In this document: positions 53,229 to 61,935 of the stretch, piece by piece | Position numbering within the stretch: position 1 is the first letter of the stretch | How the letters are laid out: every line of letters starts with the position of its first letter | Assembly (NCBI GenBank): GCA_002396885.1 | Contig: DGXY01000052.1 | Coordinates: 53,981 to 117,980 of the forward strand | Reading direction: 5' to 3' | Origin: Akkermansiaceae bacterium UBA5020 | GTDB taxonomy: Bacteria; Verrucomicrobiota; Verrucomicrobiia; Verrucomicrobiales; DEV007 | DNA: 64,000 nucleotides | Notes under the pieces: model-generated | What the model was told of the DNA's origin: nothing | The model's database searches: none | The model's input: the letters and a program-made list of their open reading frames with translations, nothing else | Position numbers and translations under genes: made by a program

Positions 53229-53258
53229 AAAGCCCCGGTCACAAGCCGGGGCTTTTTT
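53229..53258 (+). terminator. Rho-independent terminator after rplY
   Basis: A GC-rich hairpin with AAGCCCCGG (53230-53238) pairing exactly to CCGGGGCTT (53246-53254) around a 7-base loop, followed by a run of six T (53253-53258). It lies 30 bp after the rplY stop and just before the glycosyltransferase gene. Confidence 0.9.
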
Positions 53259-53278
53259 GTGTGCACCCGCTCTTTTGC

Positions 53279-54307
53279 ATGAACGCGCCCTCTGTCTCCA
53301 TCGGGATGCCGGCGCGAAATGCGGTCGCGACCCTCGGTGCCGCCGTCGCGAGCCTGCAGGCTCAGGACCTCGGCGACTTCGAAATCGTCCTCGTCGATCA
53401 CGCCTCGACCGACGGGACCATGGCGCTGATGGAATCACTCTCTCGCAAGGATGAGCGTATCCGCGTAGTCCGCTGCGAGGGCTCCTTTGTTGAGGCCGCC
53501 AACCTCGCCTGGCGGGTTGCGAGCGGAGCCCTCGTCGCCCGCATGGACGCCGACGATCTCGCCCAGCCGGCACGACTACGGCTCCAGCGCGACTTTCTCG
53601 TCTCCCGTCCTGATCTCGCCGGCTGTGCCACCCAGGTCCGCATTCTGAAACGTCTCGAAACGGGCGATTTCGGACCCGCCGACGGAGGTTATCAGCGCTA
53701 CGAGCGCTGGATCAATGACGTCCTCTCCCCCGAGGCGATCCGGAACGAACGTTTTGTCGATAGTCCTCTCCCGAACCCGACCGTGATGCTGCGGCGCGAG
53801 GTGCTCGAAGAGGCGCGCGGCTACGCGGATCCCTCTTGGGCCGAGGACTACGATCTCTGGCTACGGCTCCTCGAGCAGGGGCATCGTCTCGGCAAGGTGC
53901 CCGAGGTGCTTCTCGACTGGCTCGACGGACCGACCCGGGCGACCCGCTCGCAAGACCGCTATTCCCTCGCCCAATTCCAGGAGGCCAAAGCCCACTACCT
54001 GAGTCGGGACCCCGTCGTGCGCGAGCGCGGGGTCGTCATTTGCGGAGCGGGCCCAACGGGTAAAGACTTCGCCAAGCGCCTGCTTCACCACGGCGTTGCG
54101 GTCCACGCCTTTCTCGAAGTGAATGAACGCCAGATCGGCCAGCGCATCGCAGGGCTACCCGTCCTCGCCTCCGATCGCGCCGCCGATTTCTCCGGCCGCG
54201 CCGTGATGCTCGCCGCCGCCGGCCGCGAACCCGCCCGCGAGACGATCCGCCAACTGATCACCAAGGCCGGTTTCGACGAAGGCACCGACTTTTTCTGTGT
54301 TGCTTGA
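53279..54307 (+). CDS. Family 2 glycosyltransferase with C-terminal Rossmann-like domain
   Basis: A 342-aa protein. The GT2 fold occupies about 1-225: SVSIGMPARNAVATLGAAVA, DHASTDGT, and the DxD-type motif VARMDADDLAQPARL, then PTVMLRREVLEEARGYADPS and EDYDLWLRLLEQG. From about 245 a second domain starts with RGVVICGAGPTGKDFAKRL, a dinucleotide-binding-like loop, then VHAFLEVNERQIGQRIAGLP. Donor and acceptor are unknown; LPS or exopolysaccharide synthesis is likely. The start at 53279 is chosen because a GTG at 53261 overlaps the terminator tail. hisA follows after a repeat. Confidence 0.88.
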   Translation: MNAPSVSIGMPARNAVATLGAAVASLQAQDLGDFEIVLVDHASTDGTMALMESLSRKDERIRVVRCEGSFVEAANLAWRVASGALVARMDADDLAQPARLRLQRDFLVSRPDLAGCATQVRILKRLETGDFGPADGGYQRYERWINDVLSPEAIRNERFVDSPLPNPTVMLRREVLEEARGYADPSWAEDYDLWLRLLEQGHRLGKVPEVLLDWLDGPTRATRSQDRYSLAQFQEAKAHYLSRDPVVRERGVVICGAGPTGKDFAKRLLHHGVAVHAFLEVNERQIGQRIAGLPVLASDRAADFSGRAVMLAAAGREPARETIRQLITKAGFDEGTDFFCVA

Positions 54308-54326
54308 CCGAAGTGCTGGTTTTGAG

Positions 54327-54401
54327 CCACGAATGGAACGAAGCAAACGAAGCTCCCCCTGATTTCTTTGCTTCCATTCGTTTCCTTCGTTCCATTCGTG
54401 G
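54327..54401. repeat. Long near-perfect inverted repeat between glycosyltransferase and hisA
   Basis: CCACGAATGGAACGAA (54327-54342) is exactly complementary to TTCGTTCCATTCGTGG (54386-54401). Pairing continues inward after a 2-bp mismatch with AAACGAA and TTCGTTT, so each arm is about 25 bp around a 25-bp loop. TTCCNTTCGT subunits recur within the right arm. The form recalls the ACGAATGG-type interspersed repeats found in some Verrucomicrobiota and Planctomycetota genomes; no T-tract follows. Confidence 0.8.
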
Positions 54402-54465
54402 TTACCTTTGCATCCAACTCCCTCTGACCTTCCACCTTTTCCTGCGGGCCTCGCCCGCCCTCCCA

Positions 54466-55245
54466 ATGCCCCGACGCGCCCAGTTCCGCCCCTGCATCGA
54501 CCTTCACGAAGGCCGCGTGAAGCAGATCGTCGGGGGCACCCTAGACTCGAGCACCGAAGCACTGAGGACGAATTTCGTGAGCGATCGTCCCGCCTCCTGG
54601 TTCGCGACCCGTTACGCTGAGGATCGCTTGCGCGGCGGCCACGTCATCCAGCTCGGACCCGGCAACACCGAGGCAGCATGCGATGCCCTCGCCGCCTATC
54701 CCGGCGGCTTGCAACTCGGCGGTGGCATCACCGCGGAAAACGCGGCCGGGTGGCTCGAGGCCGGTGCCTCGCACGTCATCGCAACCTCGTTTCTCTTCGA
54801 TCACGAGGGCCGTTTCCAAGACGACCGCCTTGCGCAACTCCTCGCCGAGACGGGACGCGAACGCCTCGTCATCGACCTGAGTTGCCGACGCCGCGAAGCG
54901 GGTTGGATCGTGGCGATGAACCGATGGCAGACCCTCACCGACCTCGCCATCACTCCGGAGACGCTCGATGCCCTCGCCGGCTCCTGCGACGAATTCCTCA
55001 TCCATGCCGCCGATGTCGAAGGCAAATGCCAAGGCATCGACGGGGATTTAGTGTCTCTGTTAGGGTCCTGGGGGAAGATCCCGATGACCTATGCGGGGGG
55101 AGCCTCGAGCTTCGCCGATCTTGAACTTGTCGACCGCCTCGGTGGCGGCAAGGTGGATCTCACCATCGGCAGCGCGCTGGATCTCTTCGGCGGCAGCGGA
55201 GTGTGCTATGCGGACTGCGTGGCCTGGAACCGCGGCGAACCGTGA
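54466..55245 (+). CDS. hisA: Phosphoribosylformimino-AICAR-ribotide isomerase, eukaryotic (HIS6-like) type
   Basis: A 259-aa barrel enzyme for the fourth step of histidine synthesis. The N-terminus RAQFRPCIDLHEGRVKQIVG, with catalytic Asp12, and GGTLDSSTEALRTNFVSDRP, HVIQLGPGNTEAACDALAAY, HAADVEGKCQGIDGDLV and SALDLFGGSGVCYADCVAWN are the signatures of the HIS6-type subgroup described in eukaryotes and some bacteria, not of standard bacterial HisA. The start at 54466 is set by homology. It is separate from hisF (16521), which is bacterial type. Confidence 0.92.
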   Translation: MPRRAQFRPCIDLHEGRVKQIVGGTLDSSTEALRTNFVSDRPASWFATRYAEDRLRGGHVIQLGPGNTEAACDALAAYPGGLQLGGGITAENAAGWLEAGASHVIATSFLFDHEGRFQDDRLAQLLAETGRERLVIDLSCRRREAGWIVAMNRWQTLTDLAITPETLDALAGSCDEFLIHAADVEGKCQGIDGDLVSLLGSWGKIPMTYAGGASSFADLELVDRLGGGKVDLTIGSALDLFGGSGVCYADCVAWNRGEP

Positions 55246-55420
55246 CTGTCTGCCAATCCCATGTCGGTTCCAGACCGGAGATCAACTCGTCCGGATCGGG
55301 ACCTCGAACCTCAGGTAGACCTTGGAGGAGAGCCCCTTCAAATCGACATCGGCGCCCGCAGGAGGTCAATGGAATCAAGCATTCTGCGTCTTCCGAAGGC
55401 CGCCTCTTCCTTCCCATCCA

Positions 55421-56047
55421 TCACTTCGCCTTCGGCATCGTGATGTAAGGAGCACGCAGGTAAACCGGCTCGAGGGCCGTTGTTGAAAGATGGCACAAGT
55501 CGGCACCTCGATACAGAGCGGCAAGGCGTCCCGCCTCGGGATACGACAAGACCGCGACCGCGACCGCTTCGACGACCTTTGCATCGCAGGTGTGGACGGT
55601 GAGTCCATCCGCCAGCAGCGGCGCCAAAGAGGCCTCGAGATCCGCCTCCTCGATGAGCTCTGGCTCGCCCTGCAGTTTCCGGTCGCGCACCCTCGCGACG
55701 AAATAGCTGCCGCGCCTCGCGTCGCCGACGACGAGGTAGGAATCAGTCCCCGTTTCCCACGCCTCCAGCGAATTGCCACCGATCACCGGCAACCCCATCG
55801 CCACGGAGAGCCCGTTCGCGACCGCGATGCCCACCCGAACCCCTCCGTAGGATCCCGGGCCAAGACCCACGACGATTCCTTCGAGTTGGTCGCGATGCGC
55901 GGCGACGAGCCGCTCGAGCGGAGCAAAAATCGCCGCATTGTGGGCCCGGTCGGTGGTGAAGTTGGCCCCGTCGACGACACGACCGGACTCACGATCGTAG
56001 ACAGCGAGCGAGGCGCGACGCGTGCAGGTTTCGAGAGCGAGGATCAT
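55421..56047 (-). CDS. tsaB: tRNA t6A biosynthesis protein TsaB
   Basis: A 208-aa ASKHA-fold protein that with TsaD and TsaE makes N6-threonylcarbamoyladenosine at A37 of ANN-decoding tRNAs. MILALETCTRRASLAVYDRE and the VGLGPGSYGGVRVGIAVANG motif are family signatures. Start at 56047 gives a 4-bp ATGA overlap with tsaE. It closes the thiL-tsaE-tsaB operon; tsaD is not here. Confidence 0.95.
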   Translation of the reverse strand: MILALETCTRRASLAVYDRESGRVVDGANFTTDRAHNAAIFAPLERLVAAHRDQLEGIVVGLGPGSYGGVRVGIAVANGLSVAMGLPVIGGNSLEAWETGTDSYLVVGDARRGSYFVARVRDRKLQGEPELIEEADLEASLAPLLADGLTVHTCDAKVVEAVAVAVLSYPEAGRLAALYRGADLCHLSTTALEPVYLRAPYITMPKAK

Positions 56048-56466
56048 CGGCGGGAAAGGGTGATATGGCGCACGCCATCGGGCAGAATGCGGAAGGCGAG
56101 CACGTAGGTCGCGGGCGGCAGCATGGCGGGAAATTTTTCGGACCACTCGACGAGGATGACCCCCTCTTCGTCGAGGTAGTCGTCCCATCCGATGCCCTGC
56201 AACTCGGCCGCATCCTCGAGACGATACCAGTCGAAATGAAAGACGGGCCATGCTCCACCCTGGTATTCCTGGACGAGGGCAAAAGTCGGACTCGTCACCT
56301 CCTCATTCGATCCGAGACCGGCCACGAGCCCTTTGCAAAAATGCGTTTTCCCCGCACCGAGATCCCCGTCGAGCGCGACGACATCACCTGCCCTCAACCT
56401 CGCCGCAAAAGAGCGACCGGCCGCTATCATCTCCGCCTCGGTGGCGGCTTGGAAGGATTCATCCAT
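56044..56466 (-). CDS. tsaE: tRNA t6A biosynthesis ATPase TsaE
   Basis: A 140-aa P-loop ATPase. The Walker A loop GDLGAGKT is at 34-41, SPTFALVQEY follows, and HFDWYRLEDAAELQGIGWDD and ILVEWSEKFPAMLP are conserved in TsaE. Its start codon overlaps the thiL stop by one base (TGATG), and its stop overlaps tsaB by 4 bp, so the three genes are translationally coupled. Confidence 0.95.
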   Translation of the reverse strand: MDESFQAATEAEMIAAGRSFAARLRAGDVVALDGDLGAGKTHFCKGLVAGLGSNEEVTSPTFALVQEYQGGAWPVFHFDWYRLEDAAELQGIGWDDYLDEEGVILVEWSEKFPAMLPPATYVLAFRILPDGVRHITLSRR

Positions 56467-57389
56467 CAGGTGCGGTAGTGCTCCCAGCCTCGACCGATCG
56501 TGTCGGTCGTCGTTGCCGTGATTTCACCGATCACGGTGAGGTCCAGATCGGGGAAGGTTTCGCTCCATCTCGCCGGAAGATCCCGGAACGTATCGGGCGA
56601 AAAGGTCATGAGCAACTCGTAGTCCTCTCCATAGCGCACCGCTTCTTCCGTCGAGACGCCTTCGTGACAGGGCAGGCTCGCTTCATCGAGGCGGTATCCC
56701 ACACCACTAGCGCCGACAAGGCGCGGCAGATCGGAGCCCAGACCATCGCTGAGATCCATCATCGCCGTCGGTTTGGCATGGGCGACGAGCCACTGGGATT
56801 CGCGCAGTCGTGGCGTGAAAGTGAGATGCCGCCCGCTCGGAAAAGAGCCGCCGAGCCGTCCCGTCACCACGATGAGATCGCCAGGCGTGGCACCGCTGCG
56901 AAACACGCATTGCGCGGGATTCACCATTCCCGACATCGCCACCGTGATCACCGCTCCGGTCATGGGTAGCCGCGAAGTCTCGCCTCCGACAATGCCGCAA
57001 CTGCCTTCCTCTGCCGCCTCGACGAGGCCACGATACCAACCTTCCACCTCAGCAAACGATCGTCCCGCCTCCACCGCGATCGTGACGAGGGCATGGGCGG
57101 GCCTTCCTCCCATCGCGGCGATGTCGCTGAGGACGCGGTTCATCGCCTTTCGCCCGACCCGCACGGGATCAGTTCCAGGGAGGAAATGCACGCCTTCGAT
57201 GACGCAGTCGGTCTTCAGCAGTTCCCAGGAGCCGTCACCCGCATCGACCACCGCACAATCGTCACCGGGACCCGCAATCACTCCTTGATGCCGCGGTATC
57301 ATCGCGACGAGGCGCGACACCACCTCCTCCTCGCCAAGGTCGGCGACGGAGGTTGCGGGGGAAATCGAGTTGGTCGGGTCGAGACTCAT
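56466..57389 (-). CDS. thiL: Thiamine-monophosphate kinase
   Basis: A 307-aa PurM-fold enzyme that phosphorylates thiamine monophosphate to thiamine diphosphate. Visible motifs: GPGDDCAVVDAGDGSW, LKTDCVIEGVHFLPGTDP, GRKAMNRVLSDIAAMGGRPA and TAMMDLSDGLGSDLPRL, the family's ATP and Mg binding sites. The start at 57389 (MSLDPTNSI) is preferred to an in-frame start at 57428. It is divergent from thiE across a 232-bp gap where no TPP riboswitch was seen. Confidence 0.95.
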   Translation of the reverse strand: MSLDPTNSISPATSVADLGEEEVVSRLVAMIPRHQGVIAGPGDDCAVVDAGDGSWELLKTDCVIEGVHFLPGTDPVRVGRKAMNRVLSDIAAMGGRPAHALVTIAVEAGRSFAEVEGWYRGLVEAAEEGSCGIVGGETSRLPMTGAVITVAMSGMVNPAQCVFRSGATPGDLIVVTGRLGGSFPSGRHLTFTPRLRESQWLVAHAKPTAMMDLSDGLGSDLPRLVGASGVGYRLDEASLPCHEGVSTEEAVRYGEDYELLMTFSPDTFRDLPARWSETFPDLDLTVIGEITATTTDTIGRGWEHYRT

Positions 57390-57621
57390 GCCATGGGCGT
57401 CCCGGGACGCGTTCTCAGCATACTCCACGACGACGACCCGTCATCCGGAAGCTCATTCCGGCGATTACAAGTCAACCCGGGCTCTGCAGGAAAGGGACGG
57501 AATCTCCGGATGATCCCATCCGTTCTTCCCGGAGGAATCCAGCCAGGGGGACGTTTTCGATGGAACCCCTCGTTTGAGAAGGTTGACTCTCTCCCACAAG
57601 CCTGTTGAGTTGCCCCTTTCC

Positions 57622-58257
57622 ATGGCCCGCAGCACCCTCCTCTCCGCCAAGCTTTATGGCATCGTCGATCTCGGCTACGCCACGCCTTCGGCGCTGATCC
57701 GCGTCACCGCGGAGATGATCGAGGGCGGCATCGATGTGATCCAGCTCCGGGCGAAGGGACACTCCGAAGACGACGTCCGCACCTGGGCCGAAACACTCCT
57801 GCCGATCTGCCGCGAGGCCGGGGTGCCTTTCATCGTCAACGACCACGCCGCCCTAGCAGCCGCGATCGGTGCCGACGGCGTCCACGTGGGGCAGGACGAC
57901 GCTCCCATGGACGAGGTCCGTGCCATCGTCGGGAATGAAATGCTCGTGGGCCGCTCGACCCACAGCCTCGACCAGGCCGACGCAGCGGCCGCTGATCCGC
58001 GCACCGACTGCATCGGCTTCGGCCCGCTCTTCGCCACCCCGACCAAGCCGACCTACACGCCCATCGGCACCGCGGAAATCCGCGCCATACACGAACGGCA
58101 TCCCGATCTACCCATCTTTTGCATCGGCGGAATCAAGCAGGATCACCTTCCCGCCCTCGTCGAAGCCGGGGCAAAACGTGTCGTGATCGTATCAGGGATC
58201 TTGCAAGCACCGGATATCGCTGCTTATGTCCGCGCCGCGAGGTCTCTCCTCCCCTGA
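57622..58257 (+). CDS. thiE: Thiamine-phosphate synthase
   Basis: A 211-aa barrel enzyme joining HMP-diphosphate and thiazole phosphate to thiamine monophosphate, the substrate of ThiL. Conserved blocks: LYGIVDLGYATPSALI, GGIDVIQLRAKGHSEDDV, VPFIVNDHAALAAAIGADGV, VGQDDAP and TDCIGFGPLFATPTKPTYTP. The start at 57622 follows homology. It lies 41 bp before the PfkB kinase gene, which may be co-transcribed. Confidence 0.95.
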   Translation: MARSTLLSAKLYGIVDLGYATPSALIRVTAEMIEGGIDVIQLRAKGHSEDDVRTWAETLLPICREAGVPFIVNDHAALAAAIGADGVHVGQDDAPMDEVRAIVGNEMLVGRSTHSLDQADAAAADPRTDCIGFGPLFATPTKPTYTPIGTAEIRAIHERHPDLPIFCIGGIKQDHLPALVEAGAKRVVIVSGILQAPDIAAYVRAARSLLP

Positions 58258-58298
58258 TTCCCACTACTCCATTATTCCACCACTCCATTCTTTCTTCC

Positions 58299-59213
58299 AT
58301 GAGCGTCCTCGTCTCCGGTTCCGTCGCCATCGACAACGTCAAAACGCAGAAAGCCTCGCAGGAGAACCTGCTCGGCGGCTCCGCTTCCTACGCCGCCATC
58401 GCCGCCAGTTTCTTTTCCCCGGTCGGCATGGTCGCCGTTGTCGGGCACGACTTCCCCGTCGAACACCTCGATCTCTTCAAGCAGCGGAACATCAATCTCG
58501 AGGGGGTCGAATTCTCCAGCGGCGAGACCTTCCGCTGGTCGGGTGAATACATGGAGGACATGAACGACCGCGAAACGCTCTCGGTCGCCCTCAATGTGCT
58601 CGAATCCTGGCAGCCCGCCGTGGCCGCCTCACAGAAAGCGGCGACCACGGTGAATCTCCTGGCCAACGCCCACCCGCTCAACCAACACGCCGTGGTCGAT
58701 CAACTCGGCGACGGACCTTCCTTCACGATCGCTGACACAATGGACCTCTGGATCCAAATTTCGCGTCACGAACTCGAGAGTCTCCTCAAGCGCATCGATC
58801 TCCTGGTCCTCAATGACGGCGAGGCCAAGCTGATGATGGACACCTCGAACGTCGTCGCGGCCGGTCACCGTCTCCGCGCGATGGGACCGAAATACGTCAT
58901 CATCAAAAAAGGCGAGCACGGCGCGATGCTCTTCGGTGAATCCGACTTCTTCGCCTGCCCCGCCTATCCGCTCCAGGAAGTCTTCGATCCGACCGGCGCG
59001 GGCGACACCTTCATCGGCGGCTTCGCCGGCTACCTCGCCAGCCTCGGCAAGCGCGAATACGATTTCGCCGACCTCACCGGAGCGATCGCGCGCGGCTCTA
59101 TCCTCGCCAGTTTCACCTGCGAGAGCTTCAGCACCCATTCGCTGCAGGATCTCACCCCCGAAGCCTTCGAGGAGCGCCTCGCGACCTACCGCCGCTTTTG
59201 CAGCTTCGCCTGA
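58299..59213 (+). CDS. PfkB-family sugar/nucleoside kinase
   Basis: A 304-aa ribokinase-fold kinase. The sugar-site signature is LLGGSASYAAIAASFFSPVG (residues about 26-45) and the ATP/anion-hole signature is DPTGAGDTFIGGFAG, whose Asp in GAGD is the catalytic base. The N-terminus MSVLVSGSVAIDNVKT matches the start of adenosine/ribokinase-like proteins. Substrate is unknown. The position downstream of thiE is not by itself evidence of a hydroxymethylpyrimidine role. Confidence 0.88.
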   Translation: MSVLVSGSVAIDNVKTQKASQENLLGGSASYAAIAASFFSPVGMVAVVGHDFPVEHLDLFKQRNINLEGVEFSSGETFRWSGEYMEDMNDRETLSVALNVLESWQPAVAASQKAATTVNLLANAHPLNQHAVVDQLGDGPSFTIADTMDLWIQISRHELESLLKRIDLLVLNDGEAKLMMDTSNVVAAGHRLRAMGPKYVIIKKGEHGAMLFGESDFFACPAYPLQEVFDPTGAGDTFIGGFAGYLASLGKREYDFADLTGAIARGSILASFTCESFSTHSLQDLTPEAFEERLATYRRFCSFA

Positions 59214-59277
59214 GAAGGCGGAACCGGAAGAAATTCGGACTCGATTCCCGTGACCGGGCGGATTATTCTGCCGCATC

Positions 59278-59814
59278 ATGGAATGGTTCTACGCCGACGA
59301 ATCACGAGTTCAACACGCGGTCGCCCTTGAGGAATTGCCAAGTCTGGTCGCCGCAGGCACCATCCGCGGCGGCACCCTCGTGTGGAACGAATCCATGGCC
59401 GATTGGAAAGTGGCGGCCGAGGCGCTCCCCGATCTCTTTCCCATCCCTCTCGCGCCTCCACTCCTGAGCCCGGCGCAGCGCCGCGACATGGGTTACCAGG
59501 CAGGGCCCGGCTTCCCGGGTCAGCGTGCCCCGGTCGATACCCTCGCTGTATTGTCGCTCGTGTTCGGGATTCTCTCTCTCCTCGCTTGCGGGCCCTTCCT
59601 CGGATTGCCGGGGGTGATCTGCGGCCACATGGCACGGAAGCGCGCCCGCGAAGAATCGCTCCCTTCGTCGAACGGCGGGCTTTCCCTCGCCGGACTTATC
59701 ACCGGCTATATTGGTCTCGTCTTTTACGGAATCCTCTTCACCATTTACATCATCTTCATCGTTATCGCCGTCGCCGCCGACGCCGGCACCACTGGGTCAC
59801 CGTTGACTCCGTAA
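59278..59814 (+). CDS. GYF_2/DUF4339 plus DUF4190 small membrane protein
   Basis: A 178-aa protein. The N-terminal about 50 residues (MEWFYADESRVQHAVALEEL, WNESMADWKVAAEA) match the GYF_2 (DUF4339) module, probably a protein-binding domain. Two hydrophobic helices follow (about 87-112 and about 135-168: GLVFYGILFTIYIIFIVIAV) with a short basic loop MARKRAREE, as in DUF4190 proteins common in this phylum. Function unknown. The next gene starts 24 bp downstream. Confidence 0.85.
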   Translation: MEWFYADESRVQHAVALEELPSLVAAGTIRGGTLVWNESMADWKVAAEALPDLFPIPLAPPLLSPAQRRDMGYQAGPGFPGQRAPVDTLAVLSLVFGILSLLACGPFLGLPGVICGHMARKRAREESLPSSNGGLSLAGLITGYIGLVFYGILFTIYIIFIVIAVAADAGTTGSPLTP

Positions 59815-59838
59815 CACCCTCCGGTGGGAGCCGCTCGC

Positions 59839-60564
59839 ATGGAACCACCACCACCCGACAGAGCTGCATGGCTGATCCGCCTCGAGTGGATCGCCCTCGC
59901 CCTGCTCCTCACCGGACTCGCCTTCGCCCTGCGGTCCCTCCCGGTGCGGGCTTCGCTGGAACGTGCCACCCTCTGGATCGAATCGCTCGGCTGGTGGGCG
60001 GCGGCCACCTTTGTCCTGATCTATGTCGCCTGCGCCCTGCTACTCGTGCCACGCGCCGTGCTCACCGTCGGCGCGGGCTTTCTCTTCGGTCCGCTTTGGG
60101 GACTGCTCTGGGCTCTCCTCGCGATCAACCTCGGAGCCCATCTCGCGTTTTTGTCAGGACGCCACCTCGCTCGCGCCGCCGTCGAGCGCCGCACCCACGA
60201 CCACGGCCGGCTCCAGGCCCTCGACGATGCCGTCAGCGGCGGAGGCTGGCGCATCGTCGCACTGACGCGGCTCTCGCCGGTCTTTCCCTATTCATTCCTG
60301 AATTACGCCTACGGGCTCACCCGGGTGGGGTGGAGCGATTTCGCGTTTGGGTCCCTCGCCGGCATGTTTCCGGGGACGCTCCTTCTCGTGATCCTCGGCA
60401 CCCTCACCGACTTCGCTGCGGAGCGCAGCGGACAACACGCCGGCCCGCTCGGGACGGTGCTCCTGTCCATCGGCTTGATCATCGCTCTCCTTGCGACCTG
60501 GGTGGTGACGAGGGTGGCGAGGCGGGTGCTGGAAAGTCACCGCGACAAATCCCCGCCCGCATAA
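59839..60564 (+). CDS. TVP38/TMEM64 (SNARE-associated/DedA-like) membrane protein
   Basis: A 241-aa polytopic membrane protein. The family core is visible: LTVGAGFLFGPLWGLLWALL, NLGAHLAFLSGRHLAR, RLSPVFPYSFLNYAYGLTRV and FGSLAGMFPGTLLLVILGTL. TVP38/TMEM64-type proteins are implicated in lipid scrambling or transport, but the role is not settled. A GTG at 59824 is an alternative start. The last 28 bp overlap the convergent mobA-fdhD gene. Confidence 0.88.
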   Translation: MEPPPPDRAAWLIRLEWIALALLLTGLAFALRSLPVRASLERATLWIESLGWWAAATFVLIYVACALLLVPRAVLTVGAGFLFGPLWGLLWALLAINLGAHLAFLSGRHLARAAVERRTHDHGRLQALDDAVSGGGWRIVALTRLSPVFPYSFLNYAYGLTRVGWSDFAFGSLAGMFPGTLLLVILGTLTDFAAERSGQHAGPLGTVLLSIGLIIALLATWVVTRVARRVLESHRDKSPPA

Positions 60565-61922
60565 ACATTGAAACCCCGCTCGCGCAAAAAGCCGACTAGG
60601 GTCTGGCCGCTGTCCTTGGCCAGCTTCACGGCGAGGCTACTCGGGGCCGAGATGCCGGCAACGACGGGGATGCGGGCGGCGAGGGCCTTCTGCATCAGCT
60701 CGAAGGAGATGCGGCCGCTCACCAAAAGAATCGCCTCATCCATCGGCAGATCGTTCCTCAACGCGTGGCCGATGACCTTGTCGAGAGCGTTGTGGCGTCC
60801 CACATCCTCGCGGAGGAGGAGAAGGTTTCCGGCCCGGTCGAAGAGGGCCGAGGCGTGGAGTCCGCCGGTGCGGTCGAAGGTCTCCTGGGCGGCGCGGAGC
60901 TTGGCGGAGAGGGACAGGAGCAGCGCGGGATCGGGGGCCTCGTGGAGCGGCACCGGTGGAAAATTTCCGAAGACCGATTCGATCGTGGCTTTGCCGCAGA
61001 CCCCGCAGCTTGAACTGGTGAAGACGTGGCGGGTCAGGCGCGAGAGATCGGTCTCGCTGCGGAGTCGGACATCGAGGGTGTTTCCGAAGCCCTCGGGATC
61101 GACATCGGGACAGTGGGCGATCTCGGCGATCTCATCGGCGGCGCGGATCACCCCTTCGGTGAGAAGGAATCCGATCGCGAGCTCGTCGTCATGGCCCGGG
61201 GTCCGCATCGTCACCGCGACGCTCGTGCCATTGACGCGGATCGCGAGCGTCTCCTCGGCGGCGACGCGGTCGAGGGTCCTGACAAAACCACTCTCGGTGC
61301 GGTAACGCGCGATCGCGACCGCCTCGTCGTGGGCACCCTGCTCGAGGGCGGCGAGGTCGTCGGCCGTGTTGAGATTGGCGAAGAGGGCGGAATCCGCACC
61401 TTCGACCGGCACCGCGCGGATCCATCCCCGGGCCGCGGCCTCGTCGAGAAGATCCTGAAGACGACGCTTCCCAGCGCCAAGGAATTCCTCGACGAGACCG
61501 AGGAATTCCGCACGTGGATAAAGGGCGGCGAGAGGTTCCCATCCGCGCTCGGTGCGGGGCACGGCACCTGCTCCATTCGCGACGAGGCGGGCCAGGAAAT
61601 CGGACTCCATTCTGGGAAGATCGACGGCGAGGACGAGGAGAAAGTCCGCCTCACTCGCGGCGAGGATGGATTGCAATCCGCCAAGAGGGCCGAGGTCGGG
61701 CACCGCGTCAATGACCCGACCGACCCCTTCAAGAACTTCCGGGAACGGTTGCTCCGGGCGCGTCGAGAGCCAAAGACGTTCCGGGCCGAGCGAGGCGAGC
61801 TTACGAAGCTGGGTGACGTAGAGCGGCTGGCCGCGCCAATCGAGAAAGGCCTTGTCGCGGCCAAGACGGCTCGAGCGTCCTCCGGCGAGGAGCGCGGCAT
61901 CAAATCGGATCTTGGCGGGCAT
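60537..61922 (-). CDS. MobA-FdhD fusion: molybdenum cofactor guanylyltransferase plus formate dehydrogenase sulfurtransferase
   Basis: A 461-aa protein. Residues about 8-195 are MobA-like: ALLAGGRSSRLGRDKAFLDW (nucleotide-binding loop), DLGPLGGLQSIL and VLAVDLPRMESDFLARL. Residues about 205-461 are FdhD: DELAIGFLLTEGVIRAADEI, the redox/sulfur-transfer motif SSSCGVCGKATIE (Cys306 and Cys309), GGLHASALFDRAGNLLLLRE, and DVGRHNALDKVIGHAL. MobA makes bis-MGD and FdhD passes sulfur to it for formate dehydrogenase, so the fused steps are consecutive. The 3' end overlaps the TVP38 gene by 28 bp. Confidence 0.93.
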   Translation of the reverse strand: MPAKIRFDAALLAGGRSSRLGRDKAFLDWRGQPLYVTQLRKLASLGPERLWLSTRPEQPFPEVLEGVGRVIDAVPDLGPLGGLQSILAASEADFLLVLAVDLPRMESDFLARLVANGAGAVPRTERGWEPLAALYPRAEFLGLVEEFLGAGKRRLQDLLDEAAARGWIRAVPVEGADSALFANLNTADDLAALEQGAHDEAVAIARYRTESGFVRTLDRVAAEETLAIRVNGTSVAVTMRTPGHDDELAIGFLLTEGVIRAADEIAEIAHCPDVDPEGFGNTLDVRLRSETDLSRLTRHVFTSSSCGVCGKATIESVFGNFPPVPLHEAPDPALLLSLSAKLRAAQETFDRTGGLHASALFDRAGNLLLLREDVGRHNALDKVIGHALRNDLPMDEAILLVSGRISFELMQKALAARIPVVAGISAPSSLAVKLAKDSGQTLVGFLRERGFNVYAGGDLSR

Positions 61923-61935
61923 GATCGTGGGCCGC

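Noticed and set aside
57390..57621. Possible TPP riboswitch between thiL and thiE
   Set aside because: The conserved CUGAGA and related TPP-aptamer elements were not found on either strand.
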